Translations under genes and position numbers: made by a program
Shown here: positions 1-11,663 of the stretch, in pieces
How the letters are laid out: each line of letters starts with the position of its first letter
Position numbering within the stretch: the stretch's first letter is position 1
Assembly: GCA_010015655.1 (NCBI GenBank)
Contig: ML976657.1
Coordinates: forward strand, 1,427,654-1,491,653
Length of the DNA: 64,000 nt
Source of the DNA: Bimuria novae-zelandiae CBS 107.79
Lineage: Eukaryota; Ascomycota; Dothideomycetes; Pleosporales; Didymosphaeriaceae
Direction: 5' to 3'
The notes under the pieces: generated by a model
Seen by the model: the letters and a program-made list of their open reading frames with translations, nothing else
What the model was told of the DNA's origin: nothing
Database searches by the model: none

Positions 1-280
1 ATATCTGTTTGTGAGCCTAGCAGTGTGTTGGCAGTGGAGGGGTTTCAGGAGGGGTCGATATAGTGTGCCGTCAGCGCAACGGGAAGAAAGTGTTGTATGA
101 GTATGCTTTTGGTGGGAGTTTCTGGAGAACGGGATATCCGTTTAATGGAAGGGCGTGCTGTCAGAGAACAACCACATAAGAGCACGCTCATGGAATACAC
201 TACACATACTATTAGCATGGGAACAGCACAGTAGCAACCCTTAGAGGCGCCCAATCGCAATGCACTTCCAAACCCCCCAT

Positions 281-2502
281 CTACGGCAGCCCCATAAACA
301 ACTCCAACATCCTCCCATAATCCGGCGTGCCCAGCCCCGTCACCGGATCCCACCCCTTCGACGCCGCAAACCCCTCAGTTCCGCACCCAGGATTCGTCCC
401 ATTCGTGATATCATTCAAGACCCCCGGATTCGCATAAAGCACAGGGTTTATGAACCCAACAGGGCCCTTGCCAGCTTTAATCCGCTCCTCGTTAATGAGG
501 TTGATGATGGCGGCGAAGATCGGGGCGGACGCGGAGGTCCCGCCTGTGAGGCGGAGATCGCCGTTGTACACGGCGGCTGTGTTGTCGCCGTTGGCGGAGA
601 CGTCGGGGATGCCGCGGCCGTTGCGGTTGTAGAGCCCGGTGGAGTTTTGGTAGTTGCCCTGTTTGCTTGTCAATCTTATCCTCACCCTATCTTGTCAAAA
701 TTAAATTAAATGCTTAAACGGGGACTCACGTCATAGTAATACGCATACGGCGGCTCCTCCACTTCAAAGTATCCCGCAACATGACTAGCCTGATACTCCG
801 GAATAGAAAACACATTCGAAAACCCACCACCCGATGAGTACGGGAAGTAGTAAGGATCGCCAGCGAGATCGTTTGCGGCGCTCTCGGGGTCGTAGACGGT
901 GTTTCCGGGGTACACTTTTGTAGCGCCGACGCTGGTTATCCAGGGGCAGGTGTTTGGGTGGGCGGGAGTGAAGACGGTGCCGTTGCGGAGACAGCCATTG
1001 GGGGAGGAGGGATTGGGGAGGTCGCCGACGCCGGAGTCGCCGCTGGATACGAAGACTGAGACGCCTTGGAGGCCGAGTTTGAGCCATTCGTCGCACTGTC
1101 CGGGTCTGTTAGCACGAGCTTTGAGAACGCGGTGGAGGGCGTACCTGGCGCTTTTGGTAGTTTGCAGGGAGGTCGGCTTCTTTCTTCATGTAGGAGATGG
1201 AGATGATGTTGGTCGGCTGGCAGCACAAAAGTTAGTTCGTGTCCATAGAAGGTCTGCACGTTGTATGCCTGACATACCTTATACACACCGCACATACGCT
1301 CACCCTTGTACCCACCATCCCTCTCATTCGGGTACACGGGATCATAGTCAGGATTATCCCCCTTCTCGCCGTATGCCTCATAATTGCAATACGACCCGTC
1401 AATAGCATCAAGAAACGTATTGAACAAGCCGCCCTCAAGCCACTGCTCTGACGACCAATACTCGTCGTCGACCTGGTATATTTCCGTCTTCTGCGGGTAC
1501 ACAAGAGGGATAGCCAGCTCCAGATCCAAACTAGCTTCCGACCCGGCATGTAATATGTCCACGGGCGCGATGCCGCCGTTGATGGAGTTCAGAGTCGGAG
1601 CTGTGCCGTTGGCAATGTAGGGTGTGAAGTTCGAGAAGAACATGTCGAGGTCTTCCTGTGCGTAGGCGCTGGAGAGGAGGAAGATGCCCATTGTGTTGTT
1701 GGGACTGACCTCGGCGTTTGGGTCGGGGAAGGGGATGTTATAGAGCGCGCGGATGCAGTCGTGGGTTATCATCTGGTCGCAGGTGTCGAGAGAGCTGGAG
1801 TTTTGTTGGAGAGTCATATCGGGCATGAACGTTTGGCGGCGAGCATGGAGAGAGGCGGCGCGTCGGTTCAATGACTTCTTGTCGCTGCTGGTACTAGAAC
1901 TTGTATAAGCACCTTTTTTTTGGACGGATGGAGGAAGGATGGCAAACTTACCTTGCACGCTTCAAGTGAATACCCTTCACTCCCGGCGTCACATAATCAA
2001 TGTGCTCCTGCAAGTGTTTCGGCAAATAATACTCGTCGCAGCCCACCATCATCTGCTCTTCATCCTGCTGCACGAAATACTTCGTCATCAATAGCTTCTC
2101 AGCTTCTTCGACCGTAGCATCAAATGCCAGCCACGCCTTGTTGTCAGACTGGGCGATGCGCTCCCTCGTAATACCGCCAGAGGAATTCAACCATGCAGAA
2201 ACCGCGTCCACGGTGTCATCCGATGGTGCGAAAGCAGCAGTAACTTCTTCTTGAGTCCAGTGCTTACCATAGCGCTCTGACAGAGGATGGGAAACTTCCA
2301 TGAGCCATTTCTCTTGAACCTCCCGCGTGACATCCGGGTTGGATTTCAATCCGATTCTCATGGGTAGGAGAGCATGAGCTTCCATGCGGCGGAATCGCTC
2401 TATTGGGATGGTTCGCCTTTCGTGAGTGACATGGTCGTCAAGAACGGCTCTTGCGGTTGTAGCAAATACTGCAATGGCGAAATGTACAGTGTCGAACCTC
2501 AT
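281..2502 (-). CDS. Secreted sedolisin (S53 tripeptidyl-peptidase-type serine protease)
   Basis: Acid-active secreted serine-carboxyl protease made as a zymogen; family members release tripeptides or cut proteins outside the cell. The start at 2502 gives a hydrophobic signal peptide (MRFDTVHFAIAVFATTARA), then a pro-kumamolisin prodomain (LMEVSHPLSERYGKHWT region). The catalytic Glu and Asp lie in GSEASLDLELA, the oxyanion-hole Asp in SSGDSGV, and the nucleophile Ser in GGTSASAP. A C-terminal WDPVTGLGTPDY segment matches the family's calcium-binding region. I infer five or six exons: exon 1 is 1952-2502, the next starts near 1899 (52-base intron), and further introns lie near 1215-1280, 1095-1150 and 665-730. 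All catalytic residues are present and no frame break is seen once the introns are removed. Family assignment is sure; the exact specificity (tripeptidyl-peptidase or endoprotease) is not. Confidence 0.93.
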
Positions 2503-3163
2503 GTTGAGTGATGCCACCAAACGGGAGGAAATAAAACAGAAAGATCGGACACCCGATTGATTTGTGTCATTGTAAAAATACTGCTTTCCGAAGTGTTTAT
2601 GCTATTGTCAGCGATATGCCTTTGCGACTGCCTTACGCGGTGTTCTACAACGAAGGATGCGCTAGTGCGTAAACATGTGGAGCGTAAGCTTACCCTTAGA
2701 TGGAGACGATTTAGCTTGATGTACTAGAAAATAACGTCCGAAATAATCGCCCTAGAAAATCTATCCCAAGGCCGTGCAGGTGTAGTCACGTGTACTTCGG
2801 TAAACTTTGAAATCCGCTTATCGTGAGCTGTGACCATTTGCTCCTTTGGGTTATCTGAGGTCAACTATTGCGACCTTCCCTAGAAAATTTAGCATCTTCT
2901 CATTTTTTTTTTCGTCTAAAAGATCTTCTTACCTATCTGCAATTTCGTGTGGATCGAAGCCTGCCTGGGTTAGGGTACGAACTGTTTCCGCATTCCCACA
3001 GGGCATCCAGATGTCCATTGAATTGGCTTGAAGCGGGGGTTTTGTGCTCCCGGATTGCGATTATGGACAGCGGAGTTTAATTTGTATCTGCCGGTAGTCA
3101 CGGGACAAGACAGCGTGCTGAGATGGGGTGTAAAAGACTGATCTTCAACTTTAAGTAGGAGAA
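2503..3163. other. Intergenic, promoter side of the sedolisin gene
   Basis: No gene supported. Short open frames here lack family resemblance. The stretch holds the upstream region of the protease on the minus strand and the 3' flank of the broken lipocalin-like gene. Confidence 0.5.
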
Positions 3164-3701
3164 CTAACCCTCGAAGCCGTACACCATTTTCACTCGCAGC
3201 TCTTCGCCCTCGCCATTCGTCACCCATGCGCGTCTCGTATGTCTACACTCCCCATCGACCATTTCAACCCCCAGATATGTTTCGCATCCGACTTGCCATT
3301 GGCTGCCTTGCGTTCAGCGTGGAAGCGCTTCCTTTCGCTGTCACCTTCAATCCATTCGCCGTCGCTGATTCCCAAGCTCTTTGCTTTGGCCGCATCGACT
3401 CACCGACTGCGACCCTGAACATCCCCATAGAAGGATCCTCATTGCTCCGCCATTTCCAGTCTAGCACGTACTTTTCTATTATGCCCGGGATCTTCCCAAC
3501 GGTGACAGATTGCGCGGCCTCGATGTTCTGCGCGTCTGGTTGTGAAATGGTTTGGTGGATAGACGCTGCCGAGGCTACTTCACAGATGAGGAGGCCGACG
3601 CCTTGGATTGCGAGGATGGAGGTTAAGTCGTTTGAATAAGCCTTATCGAGCTTCCATTTGCATCCTAACGATTGCAGTGTCTTAGATGAAGGAGCAGCCA
3701 T
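3164..3701 (-). pseudogene. Broken fungal lipocalin-like gene
   Basis: The N-terminal part from the ATG at 3701 (SLGCKWKLDKAYSND, then an LDWKWR block) matches a common small fungal lipocalin/calycin-like family of unknown ligand. The rest of the family pattern continues but in other frames. A GDVQGRSR block followed by a long stretch ending HIWG is shifted relative to the start, and the last block (MVDGECRHTRRAWVTNGEG to VKMVYGFEG, stop at 3164-3166) needs a second shift. The two breaks sit at C/G runs (3423-3426 and 3268-3272 on the plus strand). There is also a TGA at 3400-3402 where the family has Trp, although it overlaps a possible GTGAGT splice donor. Either a decayed gene beside the RIP island or homopolymer errors in the assembly. 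Confidence 0.7.
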
Positions 3702-5213
3702 GTCGGATGTCCGCACGTTGTGGAGAGTATGTATATGTGATCAAGTTGCTCGCGGACCCGCCATGGTGGACGTAGACCACGTGGCCGTTTGGGTCGATGT
3801 CGTCATAACTTCCAGTGCGAACAGACGGCAACTCTAACCACAATAATTTCATAGGTACCTTTCTTGTGGGTTTTCTTCATCTTGAACCTTTGCAAAACCC
3901 CTAAAGGCGATGCACTGAGTTGGTTAGATGATCTTCTCCCTCGAGTTCCGTCCATCGGACTGAGAATCAATGAAAAAGAAAGGGGGAGTCGAATCCCCTG
4001 GTCGTGGAAGTTGTCGCCACATTCGCCGGAGCGGAAACGACATGGACACCAATGATGTACGGATGTTGGATTTGACGGAGACCTTAGGTCTGGTATCCGA
4101 TTTCGAAGAGTGGGCTATCAAGACTTTCACTCACGGCAGTGGCGAGAGATGTCCGGCACATGGCTGGTTTGCCTGTACAAGAATATCATCACCGCCAGAG
4201 CCGCGATAGAAATAATTGACTCCAGTTCTTCCCACCGTTGCTAATGCGCACAAGCTTCAGTGGAGCATAGGCTCGCTCCATGCCTCCGAGCGGTTAGTAA
4301 AACTGAACGGGCGACAGCAAAAGACCTGCCAGGGATCCGAAGACAGCGGCGAGCGTCAGCACGAAGGCTGCCCAATATTTTAGGGTCAGACGGCGCCGCT
4401 GCATGGCGTGGACCTGTACGCGCATGTCCCTATCTCGGTAGGACTTTCACTGTCAGGGTATAAGCATACCGTGTAATCACCGCACATGCCTGACCGGTAC
4501 TCTCCAGTTTCATGCCGAAATACTGCCTCGGGCCTTGCAGCCTGTCAGAGCCTCCTCTAGAGGGCTCAATATCTGTAGGCATCTTCCATACGTGATGTGG
4601 CAGCCAGGTCGCACGCAGGCGAGGTACATTGAGCTCTGAGTCGAACCGAGACCTTTCATGGTGGGTCCAAAAAAGGTGACCGCTCTCTCAACCCGAATCC
4701 GATGGAGAAAGCAGAGATCGACACCTGTTACAAGTCAGTAAGAACGACGTGCATGACTCCCAAGAAACTTACTATCTCTGCCGCACGCAGTTTCGAAGTA
4801 CACGGCAGCGAGCAAATTCATCGACCTCCTGGGGTGCGAGATCGAGGAAAAGCTCTTTGATGCGCAGCATCGAACGCCCGAGTACCCTCTGCAGTCCAGC
4901 CAGAACCCAATGACGACAGACCTACATTCTATAGGCCTTCGTCGGTACAGAATCCTCTCCACATAACAAAAAAATAATCCAAAACAGGTGTGCGCTGTAG
5001 TGGATGGTAGAGGTGTGGAAGAGAAAGCAAGGCGGGGACGGAGGGGTTTTTATGAGTGAGGCTTCGGCGCACAGACCTTGCGACAAGCGAGCTAGTACAG
5101 GTGAAGGCGGCGGTAGGCAGGTTGCGGTGAAAGTGAGGTGTTGGCACATGAGCACGGCACAGATGCATACGTCCCTGGACACTAAGTCTGTGTCAATTCA
5201 AGTTATGGGGGGG
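3702..5213. other. Intergenic with two orphan exon-like frames
   Basis: No complete gene is supported. Two fragments look protein-like. On the minus strand, 4294-4404 encodes a 36-residue peptide with one hydrophobic segment (WAAFVLTLAAVFGSLAGLLL). On the plus strand, about 4790-4966 reads as an amphipathic exon (SKFIDLLGCEIEEKLFDAQ) that follows a cag acceptor and ends in TAA. I could not join either to neighbouring exons in frame and recognise no family. The rest has only short frames. Confidence 0.35.
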
Positions 5214-5283
5214 NNNNNNNNNNNNNNNNNNNNNNNNNNNNNNNNNNNNNNNNNNNNNNNNNNNNNNNNNNNNNNNNNNNNNN
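5214..5283. other. Assembly gap (70 N)
   Basis: A run of 70 N bases directly after a seven-base G run. The true length is unknown. Confidence 0.99.
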
Positions 5284-5458
5284 TGAATATGACGCCCTTG
5301 ATTGAAGAGGGCAGTACCTCTATACCTTAAGTATACATTAAACCTCACCCATTCTCAAGTATGATACACGTGATAGCCTTCTCGATCATTACAGATAAAG
5401 CACCATAGGTTTCCGGGTTAATGACTTCCCAAACCTCGCCTTACATAGCCACCGACGT

Positions 5459-6166
5459 TCAGAGCAGGGCCAAGTCGAACTTGTTGATGGCTGCCTCAAC
5501 AGTTCCGTTAAGCGCTCCCTCAAACTAGCAACTCATTAGCAATTTTACAGAAGGGGTAAGGTAACATCAGCGACATACCGCCTCCGAAATCGCATCCTCA
5601 TCTAGGCCGTGCAGCGCATACCTCCTGCCGTCTTCGAGAATCATGGTATCGACGAGTGAGCAATTGGTAGAAGGTGTGGTTGATGCCTCTCGAGCATTTG
5701 AGAGAAACCAATATCTTCCAGACCGTATGTCCAAGGTGGGTGCCGGGGTGTCGAAACAGTAATCCTTGAAACCCTGGACCCTCTCGCTATCATGTTCAAG
5801 CAGAGCCCCATTGCAATCGTATTGTACGAAACCCCTCATCTTGATGCGCCAATCGCCGGGAACGGCAACGAACGAGAAGTGCCTGAATTGCCGACCGCTG
5901 GGTACAAAGCCTGAAGTGCAGGTAAACTGGTCAGCATGACTCTGGAGAGGGAGCATGAGTACCTGGCGTCTCCTTTATCGAACGTTTGGGGAACCTGTCC
6001 TGGATTCACGTATAGCATCCATGTTACACTCAGGTTTGTACTGACAGCAAGTATCTGGTTTGAGGTTCAAGCACGCCACCGTGTTTCCTTTGCAGTTTGG
6101 CTGGTTCATGAAACGGAGGTCGATCGCCATGGCTACGGCAATGAGGAAGAACACGAAAATCATCAT
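5459..6166 (-). CDS. Small cysteine-containing secreted protein (effector-like)
   Basis: Four-exon model: 6042-6166, 5963-5994, 5579-5910 and 5459-5524, with introns of 47, 52 and 54 bases, all GT-AG and phase-consistent, giving 184 residues. It starts MMIFVFFLIAVAMA, a signal peptide or anchor, then QPNCKGNTVACLNLKPDTCC and a middle region rich in aromatic residues (YDCNGALLEHD, DYCFDTPAP, GRYWFLSNA). Seven cysteines follow the signal segment. The last exon gives AFEGALNGTVEAAINKFDLALL and a TGA. No known domain is recognised. The signal peptide, cysteines, small size and position near a repeat island fit a secreted effector-like or surface protein, but the function is inference. The 32-base exon is the least certain part of the model. 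Confidence 0.6.
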
Positions 6167-7260
6167 GGTGGTGCAAGTGAGTCGATACAAGGGTTGGTTG
6201 AGAGGTTGAGGATAGACCGATGCCTTGAGCAAGTGGGAAGGGCTTGGATGGTCTTTATACACAGAGTGCCTTCTGTTTGCGCCGACATCGGGAGTGCTCG
6301 TACACTGTTTGTACATTTGGAATTTCTCCGTCACTGAACAGAGCCGCGACTACCTGCCGACCCAATTAGTCATACTTGAATCAGAGGTGTTGCATTACAA
6401 ACGGTGCAAACAGGGTCAAAATCGTTCATGCTACAGCAGGCGAAGAACGGAACGAACGGCAGTACACAACATCCATGGGAAAAGGCCATCGGCTTTTTCC
6501 ATGCCACAAACGGACCTCAGCGCATCTATCCAATCATTAGAACGCGTTACACCAGGATATGGACTTGTAATGACATGGAGGACGAGAGCCCCAAGGGATC
6601 TACCACACTACTAACGCAAGGCAGCCCATGCCGCGACATTAGACCGCTTATTACAATCGCCACCTCATCTTTCATATCAACAATTCAAGCGTGGGCCATA
6701 ACACACTGAAAAGCTCCAAATCACACACAATCGCTTGGAGTTCTTTTTACGGCCTCGGACAGCTACCCGTAGAAGTCATGCGTTCCGAATGCAAACGGGC
6801 AAGGGACCCTGTCAGATGTTCGTAATTACCTCAGCACACTTTACTAAGACGAGTTTTCGGCGCTCAGTAGCCACGGCTTTATGACCATGACCTTTCAACC
6901 AATGAAGGGAGATAGAAGGAGCTTGGAGCTCTTTCTCCAGAAGGGATTCATTTGGAGGTATGACAAGTTCCTTTGAATGTGCAAGGACCAATGAAGCTCA
7001 CTTACGAATCCTACGTTTTAGTGACATGTCAATTCATCTGCGCAAGGCCAGAGGATGCTTGCGGATCATGCCTTCCGTTGGTTGAAGTACTTGAATCCCA
7101 CTACCACAATTTTTAGCGAATCCGAATCATCGGAATTCAAACGAGTGACAACCAAATCTTCCCCCAGTACAGCTGCACACATGTTCATGACATCAAGACC
7201 CCAGCTAAAGCTTTCCATGCCGATCACCCAACTCAAGCAGAGCCATTGTGGGTCCAAAAT
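6167..7260. other. Intergenic, nothing recognisable
   Basis: Only short open frames of ordinary composition. A 101-codon plus-strand frame near 6404-6709 has no signal peptide, domain or splice context. Probably the promoter side of the small secreted protein gene and the 3' flank of the next one. Confidence 0.45.
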
Positions 7261-7663
7261 CTACCCAAACCAGCAAGTATAAGCCCAGAACCTCTCCGCC
7301 GTGTTCTGAAACCCTCCGGTCCCTGCCAAACCAGCCCTGGTGCCCCACCAATATGATCATGGGGTTGGCAACCCGAGGTTCCGTGTCTAGGACGTAATTC
7401 AGTTGCCTTGCAGTCAATGCTAGGATGTGCGATACTCACCGGTAGAAGCGGCACCTAGTGCCTTTGTTGAACTTCACCCTGTTGCCGCCGTAGACCGGGA
7501 TAAGAACACAACCACCCGAGACCACAAGATCGGCAGTGTGTCTGCTGTCCAGGTACGCATCGCCGATTTTGGTGTCACGAACTTCCACGTTTTGGGTCTC
7601 CGCCGTTGGCATGGCCGTGGCAAGTGTTGCCAGAGCGGCTGCGGTGACGAGCTTGACCTGCAT
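7261..7663 (-). CDS. Small secreted protein, 99 residues
   Basis: Two exons, 7440-7663 and 7261-7336, around a 103-base intron (GTGAGT donor, CACCAG acceptor). The product begins with a clear signal peptide (MQVKLVTAAALATLATAMPTA). The mature part is small, glycine-rich and aromatic, with three cysteines (GGCVLIP, TRCRFYR, YTCWFG). No family is recognised. Same strand and similar size class as the small secreted gene 1.1 kb away. The first exon is well supported; the second is chosen because it is the only acceptor that keeps frame and ends soon after a cysteine, so the C terminus is less sure. Plausibly an effector or cell-surface protein (inference). Confidence 0.6.
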
Positions 7664-9142
7664 GTTGGTTGGATGAGGAGTTCCGCGAAGATGGAGATGG
7701 AATTAGAAGCGAAGATGTTGATGCTGGTTGATAGCGAGGAGAGAGTGAGTAGATGCCCTTTATATATCTGTTGAAGGCCTGTAAGACGCAGAAAAAATAG
7801 TTGTAGGCTTGGATGCTTAGCTGGGTGCAGATGCCGAGCACAAGATAGAAACAACGTACGGAATTCCTTGCGCAGTCAGACTTGTACGATGTTGTGCCCA
7901 ATAACTTCGACTTCAACGGTAGCGAGTGTAAGGCGTGAGTGCCTTCGGGCGTTTTCTGACAGACTCACTTTCGTGATGCTACACAACCCAACCTTTGTAT
8001 GTTCAAATTAAGGCCTACCACTATAATTTGAATCAATATCCTACCGCATATATTGAAATGTTTGTACTTGTGCCCCTTCTGATGTAACGTCGAGCGGATG
8101 GAATCCTGCTATTACGGTCCGCCTTTGGGCATTGACAGTGGCGCTTCTTCAGCACTGTTTGGAGATATCAGAGTCGCGCTTGCAACAGAAAGTGCGGAAG
8201 AGGTCGGCTGCTCGAAGTGAAGTGGTACAGTGGCTCCTTAGACCGGGAGATCCCGTACCCAGAAGCAGGTGATACCCTCAAAGAAGGGACATCCATTCTA
8301 GGTGTAAGTATAGGATATCATCCTTACAGCAAAAGGATATGGCCCGTCCAAAGAAGTTCCAGGAGCGAATGCTATAGAGAGGATAGCGTGGGCGATGATG
8401 AGGCCATTAGAACAACTCGGAAGGATGGGTGCTGTGATGAAAGTCCAAGAGAACATGAAGCGGAGTGAAAAGCGATTTGAGACTGCCCGGCTCGACCGGA
8501 GGATAAAGGTGACCTCGGGAGCCTGCTCAAAGGCAAGGATTGACAGATCATGGTGAAAGAACACGAGCAAGACGCAAGGAGGCCTCGTTGATGCGATGTT
8601 CGTGATACTAGGTAGAGGTTGAGCTTCGCGTCACACTCGACGTCCCTTTATTTTATAGCATCGTGTATTAGTGACGCGTCATCAGATCGCTTTCAAGCTC
8701 GTCAACGCACAAGGTCGAGCGCACAAGCGAGCGAGGCGCCTGAAGATGAAGGCAGAGCATTGTGTTGGTCGGAACGTGTTCGCGATATCGGACGGCGGCA
8801 TCGCACCGCATGGAGCTAAGGCTGCGCGAGCCATGCATCTTGGGACTCCGTGTAGGGCTCCCAGGGCTGGTCGCGTAACGGCTCTGCTCAGTTTGACCCG
8901 AACGGATTTCGATGAAGTTGAGACAGAGAATGTGAAAATTTCCAGCGCTCTGCCCGTGGCCATTCGCAGACGATGTTGTCTAGCTAGTCGTTGTAACACG
9001 ATGCTGCGACCCATGACGTCAACACAGACATGTGAAAGTCGAGGTACAATCTTCCGGAGGCCCCGTCGCCATTCTCACAATTCCATTGTAACTTCGCATA
9101 ATTCTTAACCTTTGAACGTTATTTGTCCTTGAGTCCTTCACA
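7664..9142. other. Intergenic, no supported gene
   Basis: Contains short frames on both strands (for example 8671-9108 plus and 8298-8570 minus) without domain resemblance or convincing splice structure. It includes the upstream region of the small secreted protein gene and, at the right end, that of the SigF-like gene. Confidence 0.4.
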
Positions 9143-9929
9143 ATGGAAAATCCAGGTTCGCGGCCTTGCCTGGGCCTCGGTCGTCCAGTGCACCATTAAC
9201 AGCTTGCAGTCAAAGAAATATCCGGTGTAATCCACCTCCTCACGCAGTCGCCGCCATCAGTTCAGCGCGAAACGATTGAAACCTACTTCACGCACAATGC
9301 CGCGTTCACACACCCGTTCTGTCGCACCGGAAGCTCTGAAAACTCTCGGTTCCTGATTCGAGCGATATATCGATGGTATAAGATTTTGAGCCCAAAGATC
9401 GAGTTGACGGTAAACTCAGTAGGTATGTCAACAACGTGATCCGACCATTCCCACATCGTGAGCCTCTCGTGAACTGTGCTGATGAGTGGTTGAAGCTTAC
9501 GACGAACACAACCTCATCCTCTACGTGAACATCAGCCAGAGCTTCGGCCTCTGGTTTGTGCCCTTCCACCGTGCACGCGTAAACCTCACGACCGTCCTAA
9601 AGCTCGAGCGCAATCGAGGCGATGGAAAATACTACATCCAACGCCAGGATGACCTATACCAGACGGACGAGTTCGTCAAATTCCTCATACCGCCGAGCTG
9701 GATCCTGATGTGGATTTGGCAGTTTTGGGCGACACTCTTCTGCGTCTTGGGAGCGATAGCTCTGTGGCTCATCACTTATGTGGAGGAGCAGGTTTGGGAG
9801 GGATCCAACTCCCGAAAGAGCTGGAAGGAAGCTGGAAGAGAAGGAAAGAAGAAGGCCGGAGACCTGCTTGATGGCATAGAGATGCAGGACCTTGAGCGAA
9901 AAGCTGTGGTGAATAAGACAAGCAGATGA
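9143..9929 (+). CDS. SigF-like NTF2-fold domain protein, C-terminal membrane helix
   Basis: Three exons, 9143-9155, 9210-9422 and 9496-9929, joined by 54- and 73-base introns, give about 219 residues. The tiny first exon (ATGGAAAATCCAG) leads into a conserved fungal NTF2-fold family seen in many ascomycetes: an ETIETYFTHNAAFTHPFCR strand-helix block, then FLIRAIYRWYKILSP and YDEHNLILYVNISQ. Near the C terminus a segment of Trp and aliphatic residues (WILMWIWQFWATLFCVLGAI) forms one or two membrane passes, followed by a charged cytosolic tail. The family has no established biochemical role; NTF2 folds bind small molecules or proteins. It is the only plus-strand gene among minus-strand neighbours in the left block. 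Confidence 0.85.
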
Positions 9930-10729
9930 TAGGGTGGATGACGGGCTACGCGGTACATCCGTTCGCATTCGAGGATTTAGCGCAGCGAATGAATAGAGGC
10001 CAGCACGGGAGGGTCCCGCGTGCCATGCGCAGCTCCTGGCCTCTTGAAGCATGCCACCGATGTGGATCGGACCTCTGTATTCAGTACTCGAGTAGATCAC
10101 CAGTCGACGAAGCTTGACGCTTTAGCGCTTGTGTACCAAATATGAACCTAAGAGAGTCAATGAGGCCAGTCCCCACATGAGGAATCGCTGTTGGACGCCA
10201 GGCTTCGTGGTGAGAATGACGTAGCATCGATTGTTGAGTGGTCGTGCCGTGCATCTAAGTCATGAGGCGCAAGGGGCACATGCGGCGCCCAGACTATCGG
10301 AGTGCACCCAATTGTAGTACGGTTCGCTCTGGTTTTGAGCTCTCCTCTGGAACAAGCGGTGAAGGTTCAAGGGCGAAGCTGAACTCAACCGCCATAATTG
10401 TGTTCCGATAAGCCCCACGCGCATTTTGGATATCGGGCGTTTTGCGGCGCAAGTCGCGTGGACGGCGAGAATAAGGTACCGAAAAACCGCGCGAAGAGCC
10501 GACCGGCGGCTGAAAGGCGCTGGCAGCAAAATGTTCACACGCTATATTCTTAGAGCTATGCCGCTGTACGGTCGATAAGGAGAATGACCGAGGAGTAATG
10601 CTTACGATAAGGATGATACCCGTAAATGATCTTGATGTTTTTTTTTCGACCCCTAAATATTTAACGCCATGTACAAAGACGATATAAATGCCAATGACCT
10701 GGTTGGGATGCGCCAGGGACTCAATCTGG
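9930..10729. other. Intergenic between converging genes
   Basis: Shared 3' region of the SigF-like gene and the CutC homologue. Only short shadow frames are seen. Confidence 0.5.
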
Positions 10730-11395
10730 TCAGTCGTTGTTCAGTATGCTCTGGAGTTTCGTCACTTCTTCCTCGTCCACATTTTCGCCGGGTTGAGTGA
10801 TGGCCGCTGAGTGAAACCATGGAACGTTTGTTTGCTGTCGCAGAGCTGCAATATTGGTCGATCGAACACCTCCGCCGAGAATGAAAGTGGTTCGAGCACC
10901 GAATTCTCGCTGAAGTTGTGCGACCTGGGCAGATCCAGCCGCGGCATCAGCCTTTCCTCCGCTGGTCAAAATGGAGGCGAAGCCACAACGGATCAAGGTC
11001 TCGGTTCCTTCCGTGTGATCTGACAATTGATCGAAGGCGCGATGGAATGTGCATGGGAGCGGGGCAGCCATTTCGATAAGCTCGCGGTTGCGAGCCTCGT
11101 CAATGCGATTGTTAGCATCCAGGATGCCGAAAACGAACCCACTCGCATGGGATTTGAAGTTCCGTATATCCAGCTTCATCCGGGTAAATTCAAGAGGTGT
11201 ATAGACAAAATCGCCTGGTCTTGGTCGGATCATAACATTGACAGGCTTCGCTGTTGCAGCACGAATCTCGGCGAGGGCATCGAGCGAAGGAGTGACGCCG
11301 CCGGCCGCATAATCTGCACAAAGCTCGATGCGATCGGCGCCCGCCTCCGCAGCCGCAATAGCAGCAGCAGCATTAAAACAAGCTATCTCAAGCAT
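10730..11395 (-). CDS. CutC-family copper homeostasis protein
   Basis: Intronless 221-residue TIM-barrel protein covering the whole CutC family. It opens MLEIACFNAAAAIAAAEAGADRIELC, followed by the family blocks GGVTPSLDAL, VMIRPRPGDFVYT, PCTFHRAFDQ, ILTSGGKADA and FILGGGVRSTNI. CutC proteins are cytosolic and linked to copper tolerance, though the biochemical role is still debated. Length is normal and no break is seen. The next gene upstream (fructosamine kinase-like) is on the same strand with about 270 bases between them. Confidence 0.92.
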   Translation of the reverse strand: MLEIACFNAAAAIAAAEAGADRIELCADYAAGGVTPSLDALAEIRAATAKPVNVMIRPRPGDFVYTPLEFTRMKLDIRNFKSHASGFVFGILDANNRIDEARNRELIEMAAPLPCTFHRAFDQLSDHTEGTETLIRCGFASILTSGGKADAAAGSAQVAQLQREFGARTTFILGGGVRSTNIAALRQQTNVPWFHSAAITQPGENVDEEEVTKLQSILNND

Positions 11396-11663
11396 ATTCG
11401 GAGGTTGGAGAGTAAGTGGGAGGACGGCTTGCGTGGATGGATGTGCTTGTCCACTGGCGTCAGGAAGGAGCGACTGGACGCTAGCTCTCGATTTAGTTAG
11501 TGCATTCTAATTTGGCAGACACTCCAACCCCAACCTGGCGGAATTTCAAACTTGAACATGATCCCCATAAACTTTTTGATGCGGACCTCCAGCTGCCCTT
11601 ATTAAACCGCGGCTTCATACATGACTTTACGATCATATGCACCATGCACTCCGACGCAACACC

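Noticed and set aside
3985..4010. tRNA T-arm-like string (gagtcgaatcccc)
   Set aside because: The rest of a cloverleaf cannot be formed around it.
8671..9108. 145-codon plus-strand frame
   Set aside because: Arg-rich, overlapped by an open minus-strand frame, without family resemblance; likely chance.
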